Below are positions 34,066 through 38,739 of a stretch of DNA of 38,739 nt, in pieces (positions within the stretch are counted from its first letter, which is position 1; each line of letters opens with the position of its first letter). Position numbers and translations under genes: made by a program. The DNA comes from Crocinitomicaceae bacterium (GTDB taxonomy: Bacteria > Bacteroidota > Bacteroidia > Flavobacteriales_D > Crocinitomicaceae), in the NCBI GenBank assembly GCA_022448165.1, contig JAKVAS010000018.1:1-38739 (forward strand). The letters are read 5' to 3'. Under the pieces are notes generated by a model that did no database searches, was not told the origin of the DNA, and saw only the letters and a program-made list of their open reading frames with translations.

Positions 34066-35484
34066 ATGAAAAAAACGAAAATAGTAGCAACAATGGGACC
34101 TGCATCTAGCGGGAAGAAAGTATTACGTGAAATGCTTAACCAAGGTGTAAATGTTTGTCGATTAAATTTCTCTCATGGATCTCATGAAGTCCATAAGGAA
34201 ACGATTACAACAATCCGAGAATTAAATCAAGAACTCGGTTACAACGTAGCCATTCTTGCCGATCTTCAAGGTCCAAAAATTCGAACGGGAGAAATGACCG
34301 ATGACGGTATCGACTTAGTAGACGGAAATAGCGTAACTATCACTACGGATAAGACTCTTGGAACTTCAGATCAATTTTCTATTAATTATCAAGAATTACC
34401 TAGAGACGTTCAAGCAGGTGAACATATCTTATTAGATGATGGAAAATTAATGCTTGAAGTAATTGCTACAAATGGAAAAAATAAAATTGAAGCAAAAATA
34501 ATCCATGGAGGCAAATTATCTTCAAGAAAGGGAGTTAACTTACCTAACACAAAAATATCTATGCCTTGCTTAACTGACAAAGACAAGGTAGATTTAGATT
34601 TTGCTCTTGAACAGAATGTAGATTGGATTGGACTTTCTTTTGTTCGTTCATCTCAAGATATTATCGAATTAAAAGGGATTATCGCTAGACAAAAAAGGAA
34701 AGCTAAAGTCATTGCGAAAATTGAAAAACCCGAAGCTCTTGAAGACATTGATCAAATTGTAAAAAATAGTGATGCATTGATGGTTGCCCGCGGAGACTTG
34801 GGAGTAGAAATTCCATATCAAAATGTGCCATTGATTCAAAAAATGCTTATCAAAAAATCTCGATCGCACGCAAAACCAGTAATTGTAGCTACACAAATGA
34901 TGGAAAGCATGATTACAAATTCTTCACCAACACGTGCTGAAGTAAATGATGTCGCGAATGCAGTATTGGATGGCGCTGATGCTGTTATGCTCTCAGGAGA
35001 AACCTCTGTAGGTAAATTTCCTATCGAGGTAATCAAAACCATGGCAAACATCGTTACAGAAATGGAAACACACGATGACCTTTATTACAAAGAAGAACTT
35101 CCCGAGAAAAACCAAAGTAGGTTTATAACTGACAGTATTTGCTTCAATGCTTGTCGACTTTCGAACCGTGTGGATGCAAAAGCAATATTAACAATGTCAT
35201 TTTCAGGATATACCGCATACAAAATTGCATCCTTGCGTCCTAAATCAAAAATTTTCATTTTCACTAGTAACCGACAGATTTTAACTCAACTCAACTTAAT
35301 CTGGGGAGTTCGTGGTTTTTACTATGACAAAACTGTAAGTACCGATCATACCATAGCAGATATCAAACATATTTTGAAGAAAGAAGGAATCCTAAACACC
35401 AATGATTTAGTTATTAATGTAGCCTCTATGCCGATTCAAGAGCATGGAAAATCTAATATGTTGAAACTTAGTAACGTGGAATAA
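34066..35484 (+). CDS. pyk: Pyruvate kinase
   Basis: Last glycolytic step, phosphoenolpyruvate plus ADP to pyruvate and ATP. It has 472 aa. Substrate- and ADP-binding residues lie in CRLNFSHGSHEVH (31-43), ADLQGPKIRTGE is the next conserved block, the catalytic Lys is in VIAKIEKPEALEDID (about 215-229), and DALMVARGDLGVEIP binds Mg. TQMMESMITNSSPTRAEVNDVANAVLDG is also seen (in two shorter parts: TQMMESMI and PTRAEVNDVANA). Its partner is the IPExxxVDY gene. Confidence 0.97.
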   Translation: MKKTKIVATMGPASSGKKVLREMLNQGVNVCRLNFSHGSHEVHKETITTIRELNQELGYNVAILADLQGPKIRTGEMTDDGIDLVDGNSVTITTDKTLGTSDQFSINYQELPRDVQAGEHILLDDGKLMLEVIATNGKNKIEAKIIHGGKLSSRKGVNLPNTKISMPCLTDKDKVDLDFALEQNVDWIGLSFVRSSQDIIELKGIIARQKRKAKVIAKIEKPEALEDIDQIVKNSDALMVARGDLGVEIPYQNVPLIQKMLIKKSRSHAKPVIVATQMMESMITNSSPTRAEVNDVANAVLDGADAVMLSGETSVGKFPIEVIKTMANIVTEMETHDDLYYKEELPEKNQSRFITDSICFNACRLSNRVDAKAILTMSFSGYTAYKIASLRPKSKIFIFTSNRQILTQLNLIWGVRGFYYDKTVSTDHTIADIKHILKKEGILNTNDLVINVASMPIQEHGKSNMLKLSNVE

Positions 35485-35496
35485 AGCCCTCTTTGT

Positions 35497-35527
35497 TTTG
35501 AATCGCTGGAATCTTGTGCTACTTTTG
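35497..35527 (+). promoter_or_regulatory. Promoter of the T9SS type B / PorP gene pair
   Basis: TTTG (35497-35500), 19-nt spacer, TACTTTTG (35520-35527): a complete match to the Bacteroidota consensus, 17 nt before the ATG at 35545. Confidence 0.75.
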
Positions 35528-35544
35528 TTACATAATCCATCTCT

Positions 35545-36549
35545 ATGAAATTATTTAATTACATATGGGTTGTTGCCTCTTTATTTTCTACAGCAACCTT
35601 CGGACAAGTCCAATGCGCCGTTGACATTACAATTGATGAAGGTACTTCAATCACTATGTGTGCTAATGCACTGCAAACTATCTCAGGAGCCGCTGGGTTC
35701 AATGCATATGCATGGACAGGGCCTGAAACTGTTGTTGGTCAAACAATAACACCAAACTTTTCCGGACAATATATTTTGGCTGCAACAGATGCAGTGGGCT
35801 GTATTTCTAAAGATACAATTGATGTAATTATCAATGGTACTTCTTTTGGAATCAGTGCCTCAAGTAACTCTATTTGCACAGGAGGTAGCGTTTCTCTAAC
35901 TGCTCTTGGCGGTTCCACTTATCTTTGGTCAACTGGCGAAACAAGTAGTACAATAGTCGTAAACCCTGATGCAACTACTGTATACACAGTAACTATAACC
36001 AATTCAGGATGTTCAGAAACCTTATCCCATACGGTCACTCCTGCAAATATTCCTGTTTTTGATTTACCAGATACAATTTATATACAATCTGGCGGAACAG
36101 CTTTTCTAAATGGACCAAGTGATTTTGAAACATATGTCTGGAGCGATGCAACTAATCTAAACGCACCTTCAGGTCAGTCTGTAATTTTTTCTGGTAGCGA
36201 ATCAGAAACAATTTTACTTGAAGCAACTCATGCTGATGGCTGTGTGATTAATGACTCCGTTGTTATCATTGTTGTTGATTTGACTATTCCAAATGCATTC
36301 TCACCGAACATGGATGGTCGTAATGACACCTTTGAAATTCCTGAATTCACGGATTATACTGGATCACTAACTGTATGGAATCGACGAGGCGATAAAGTTT
36401 TAGATGATCGATATTATCACAACGATTGGGACGGAACCTGTAAAACATCACTTTGTTTAGGAGGTTCAGATGTTCCTGAGGGGACGTACTTCTACCTTGT
36501 CGATGTTGGAGGAATCAAATTTAAAGGGTACATCACCATAAATCGATAA
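35545..36549 (+). CDS. Secreted protein with T9SS type B (gliding-motility-associated) C-terminal domain
   Basis: A 334-aa exported protein, signal peptide about 1-20 (MKLFNYIWVVASLFSTATFG). The mature part has three Ig/PKD-like modules (about 25-100, 100-170 and 170-245) with the typical YAWTGP, YLWSTGE and YVWSDA strands. The C-terminal 85 residues are a type B sorting domain: TIPNAFSPNMDGRNDTFEI, LTVWNRRGDKVLDD, GTYFYLVDVGGIKFKGYITI. It is followed two bases later by a PorP/SprF-like gene, the usual pairing for type B cargo. Confidence 0.9.
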   Translation: MKLFNYIWVVASLFSTATFGQVQCAVDITIDEGTSITMCANALQTISGAAGFNAYAWTGPETVVGQTITPNFSGQYILAATDAVGCISKDTIDVIINGTSFGISASSNSICTGGSVSLTALGGSTYLWSTGETSSTIVVNPDATTVYTVTITNSGCSETLSHTVTPANIPVFDLPDTIYIQSGGTAFLNGPSDFETYVWSDATNLNAPSGQSVIFSGSESETILLEATHADGCVINDSVVIIVVDLTIPNAFSPNMDGRNDTFEIPEFTDYTGSLTVWNRRGDKVLDDRYYHNDWDGTCKTSLCLGGSDVPEGTYFYLVDVGGIKFKGYITINR

Positions 36550-36551
36550 GC

Positions 36552-37523
36552 ATGAAAAGAGTTCTATATATTTTCGTGAGCATCTTCATTGTGAAAAGTT
36601 CCTTTGGACAAAACACGCCACGTTTTGGACAACCTAACTTCGCTCAAGGAATCGTAAACCCAGCAGCTTTAGCAATTGATTCGCGCATTATGGTAGACAT
36701 GGTTTTCCGTAATCAATGGGCTGGATTTGCAGGTGCGCCTAGTACAGGTGCAGTTAATGCACAATTTGAATTGTATCATGATATGGCAGCCGGGCTTGCT
36801 GTTTCCTATGACTTAATCGGTGTTCATCACGAAACACATGTATCTGGACAATATTCTTACCGTGCTTTTCTAGCTAATGGAAACGCCATGATTTTTGGAG
36901 CAAGCGTTGGTATTGATCAACGTGTTCATGATTTAGCAAGTGCCCAAACTATTGACGCAAATGATCCAAAATTTGCAACAACGACTTCTAAACTATACTT
37001 CAATAGCGGATTTGGAATGTTCTATAATGCACCCAATTTTTACATTGGAGCAAGTATTCCTCAACTCTTTGAAAACCGAAACATAATCGGAATAGACTTT
37101 AGGCCTTACCGATGGCACTATAATGTATCCGGGGGACTTTATGCACACGTAAGTGAGCGATATACATTTAATCCGAACTTCCAATTGAATGCCGTATTCA
37201 ATGCACCAATACAAGCGGACATAGTATTGCGAAACACCTTTTCTAATAGCTGGAGTTTAGTAGTAGGATACCGTACGGAAAATGCTGTTATTTTAGGATT
37301 TGACTTTCTAGTTGGAGGTGTTTTCAGAATGGGGTATTCATTCAATTACGGTGTAGACAAATTAGCCACTATAAAAGGAATGTCTAATGAACTTTATGTT
37401 GGAATTGGCTTACCTTATCATAACTCAAGAGAAGAATTTGGACAGCGTCGCTATTTGAACAAAAAGGGGAAATTTAGAAGAGACTTCAGAAGAGGATACG
37501 ATCATCGTAAATGGTATAAGTAA
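36552..37523 (+). CDS. PorP/SprF family T9SS-associated outer-membrane protein
   Basis: A 323-aa barrel protein, signal peptide 1-19 ending SSFGQ. PorP/SprF hallmarks are NPAALAIDSRIMVDMVFRNQ, QWAGFAGAP, the FGASVGIDQRVHDL block and a C-terminal FDFLVGGVFRMGYSFNYGVD. PorP/SprF proteins are needed for secretion or surface attachment of particular type B cargo. The direct pairing with the upstream gene suggests that cargo is its client. A basic tail (KFRRDFRRGYDHRKWYK) is present. Confidence 0.92.
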   Translation: MKRVLYIFVSIFIVKSSFGQNTPRFGQPNFAQGIVNPAALAIDSRIMVDMVFRNQWAGFAGAPSTGAVNAQFELYHDMAAGLAVSYDLIGVHHETHVSGQYSYRAFLANGNAMIFGASVGIDQRVHDLASAQTIDANDPKFATTTSKLYFNSGFGMFYNAPNFYIGASIPQLFENRNIIGIDFRPYRWHYNVSGGLYAHVSERYTFNPNFQLNAVFNAPIQADIVLRNTFSNSWSLVVGYRTENAVILGFDFLVGGVFRMGYSFNYGVDKLATIKGMSNELYVGIGLPYHNSREEFGQRRYLNKKGKFRRDFRRGYDHRKWYK

Positions 37524-37585
37524 AACGTTTTTTCTACTTTTTCGTTATTTTCTTAAAATCGTATTTAAAAACTCCTCAGACGCAG

Positions 37586-37593
37586 TATATTTG
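37586..37593 (+). promoter_or_regulatory. Putative -7 box of gcvP
   Basis: TATATTTG matches TAnnTTTG, with TTTA 18 nt upstream (37564-37567) as an imperfect -33 element, 25 nt before the gcvP ATG. Confidence 0.55.
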
Positions 37594-37618
37594 TACTCTC
37601 AAATTTTACGCAAAGAGG

Positions 37619-38739
37619 ATGAACAATTTTTCCAGAAGACACATCGGGCCGAACGCTGCTGAAAAGACAGAAATGTTTGCTAAAATCGGAATTACATCAA
37701 TTGAAGAATTGGTGGACAAAACAATTCCCGCGCACATTCGATTGAATCGTGATTTAAATATCACCAGTGCAATGAGTGAGCAAGAATATTTGAATCATAT
37801 TACTAAGCTTGGAGACAAGAATAAATTATTCAAATCATTTATCGGATTAGGGTACAGTGAAACAACTGTTCCATCTGTTATTCTTCGAAATGTACTAGAG
37901 AATCCAGGTTGGTACACAGCTTATACTCCCTACCAAGCTGAGATTTCTCAAGGACGTCTTGAAGCCTTGTTAAACTTCCAGACAATGGTTTTGGATTTAA
38001 CAGGAATGGAATTAGCCAATGCTTCATTATTAGATGAAGGCACAGCTGCTGCCGAAGCTATGATCATGTTCTTCAACTCTCGTTCAAGAGCAGATGTAAA
38101 GGCTGGGATTAACAAATGTTTCATTTCTCAAAACTGCTTCCCTCAAACAATTGATGTTGTTCAGGGGAAAGCGGATAATTTAGATATTGAATTAGTAATT
38201 GGTGATCCAGAATCATTCGAAGGTGATGAGAAGTTTTTTGGTTCAATCATTCAATATCCTGATGTAAATGGTCAAGTTAAAAACATTGACCGTTTTATTA
38301 AGCGTGTTAATGCCAATGGAATCAAAGTAGCTGTTGGAGCAGATATTATGTCTCTTGTTCTTCTTGAATCTCCAGGAAAACTAGGAGCTGATGTTGTTTT
38401 TGGAACAACACAACGATTCGGAGTCCCAATGGGATATGGTGGACCTCATGCTGCGTACTTTGCAACAAAAGATACATACAAGAGAAATATTCCAGGGCGA
38501 ATTATTGGAGTATCAAAAGATGCTGATGATAACGTAGCCTTAAGAATGGCACTTCAAACTAGAGAGCAACACATTAAACGTGGAAAAGCAACCTCTAATA
38601 TTTGTACTGCTCAAGCTTTATTAGCAGTAATGGCAAGTATGTATGCTGTTTATCATGGACCTGATGGCCTTAAGGCTATTGCAGGAAGAATGCATACTTT
38701 GGCACAAATTCTAGACCAAGAGTTACAAAACTTAGGTTA
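37619..38739 (+). CDS. gcvP: Glycine dehydrogenase (glycine cleavage system P protein), 3' end outside window
   Basis: PLP-dependent decarboxylase of the glycine cleavage system. The ATG at 37619 starts a frame open to the window edge (about 373 codons). The protein begins MNNFSRRHIGPNAAEKTEMF, the usual RHIGP start of GcvP. It then shows FIGLGYSETTVPSVILRN, NPGWYTAYTPYQAEISQGRL, LLDEGTAAAEAM and GVPMGYGGPHAAYFATKD. The single-chain, N-terminal layout is that of the long form of about 950 aa. The catalytic lysine is in the part not seen. Confidence 0.95.
   Translation, partial: MNNFSRRHIGPNAAEKTEMFAKIGITSIEELVDKTIPAHIRLNRDLNITSAMSEQEYLNHITKLGDKNKLFKSFIGLGYSETTVPSVILRNVLENPGWYTAYTPYQAEISQGRLEALLNFQTMVLDLTGMELANASLLDEGTAAAEAMIMFFNSRSRADVKAGINKCFISQNCFPQTIDVVQGKADNLDIELVIGDPESFEGDEKFFGSIIQYPDVNGQVKNIDRFIKRVNANGIKVAVGADIMSLVLLESPGKLGADVVFGTTQRFGVPMGYGGPHAAYFATKDTYKRNIPGRIIGVSKDADDNVALRMALQTREQHIKRGKATSNICTAQALLAVMASMYAVYHGPDGLKAIAGRMHTLAQILDQELQNLG

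Noticed and set aside
37524-37618. Glycine riboswitch upstream of gcvP.
   Set aside because: The 95-nt gap is AT-rich, shows no paired glycine-aptamer cores and is too short for a usual tandem glycine riboswitch.

Overview
The window looks like chromosome of an AT-rich marine or freshwater Bacteroidota, most likely order Flavobacteriales and near Crocinitomicaceae/Fluviicola. This rests on several lines of evidence: type IX secretion (T9SS) sorting domains of types A and B, PorP/SprF and DUF5686 proteins, an IPExxxVDY protein beside pyruvate kinase, Bacteroidota-style promoters (TTTG, about 19 nt, TAnnTTTG), and the short Bacteroidota form of DNA polymerase III alpha. No phage, insertion sequence or CRISPR was seen.

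Layout. 1-2164 (-): 5' part of a short DnaE, with a perfect 21-bp inverted repeat in front of it. 2363-5702 (+): three overlapping cell-envelope genes (DUF2141; DUF547 fused to a predicted beta-barrel; single-POTRA Omp85). 5990-8311 (-): a TM1410/GH114-like lipoprotein interrupted by an in-frame UAA, and an outer-membrane barrel protein with an unusual N-terminal domain. 8450-15979 (-): branched-chain amino-acid operon ilvE-ilvD-ilvB-ilvN-ilvC-ilvA. 16011-16370 (-): its control region, with two leader peptides, each followed by its own terminator. 16717-18720 (-): tRNA-Met, TauE/SafE permease, heme A synthase. 19075-24160: a large PKD adhesin-like T9SS cargo facing a DUF5686 barrel. 24314-27991 (+): a radical SAM/SPASM gene with no normal start codon, a small secreted protein, three 59-bp tandem repeats, and a T9SS type A cargo. 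28149-29770: a 51-aa membrane protein divergent from fumC. 29840-31855 (+): a Phe/Tyr-rich leader peptide and terminator ahead of prephenate dehydratase and DAHP synthase/chorismate mutase. 31902-33391 (-): an intact tonB and its decayed duplicate. 33633-35484 (+): IPExxxVDY protein and pyruvate kinase. 35545-37523 (+): T9SS type B cargo and a PorP/SprF partner. 37619-end (+): 5' part of gcvP.

The main discovery is regulatory. Both amino-acid biosynthesis operons are preceded by leader peptides rich in codons for their own end products, with terminators and plausible mutually exclusive antiterminators. The ilv operon has two such modules in series, apparently behind one promoter, so RNA polymerase would have to pass two ribosome-sensing gates. 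Other points of interest are the interrupted lipoprotein gene, the radical SAM gene whose Fe-S motif lies upstream of its first ATG, the 59-bp repeat array that exactly fills a stop-to-start gap, the palindrome over the dnaE promoter, and the DUF2141/DUF547-barrel/Omp85 operon.
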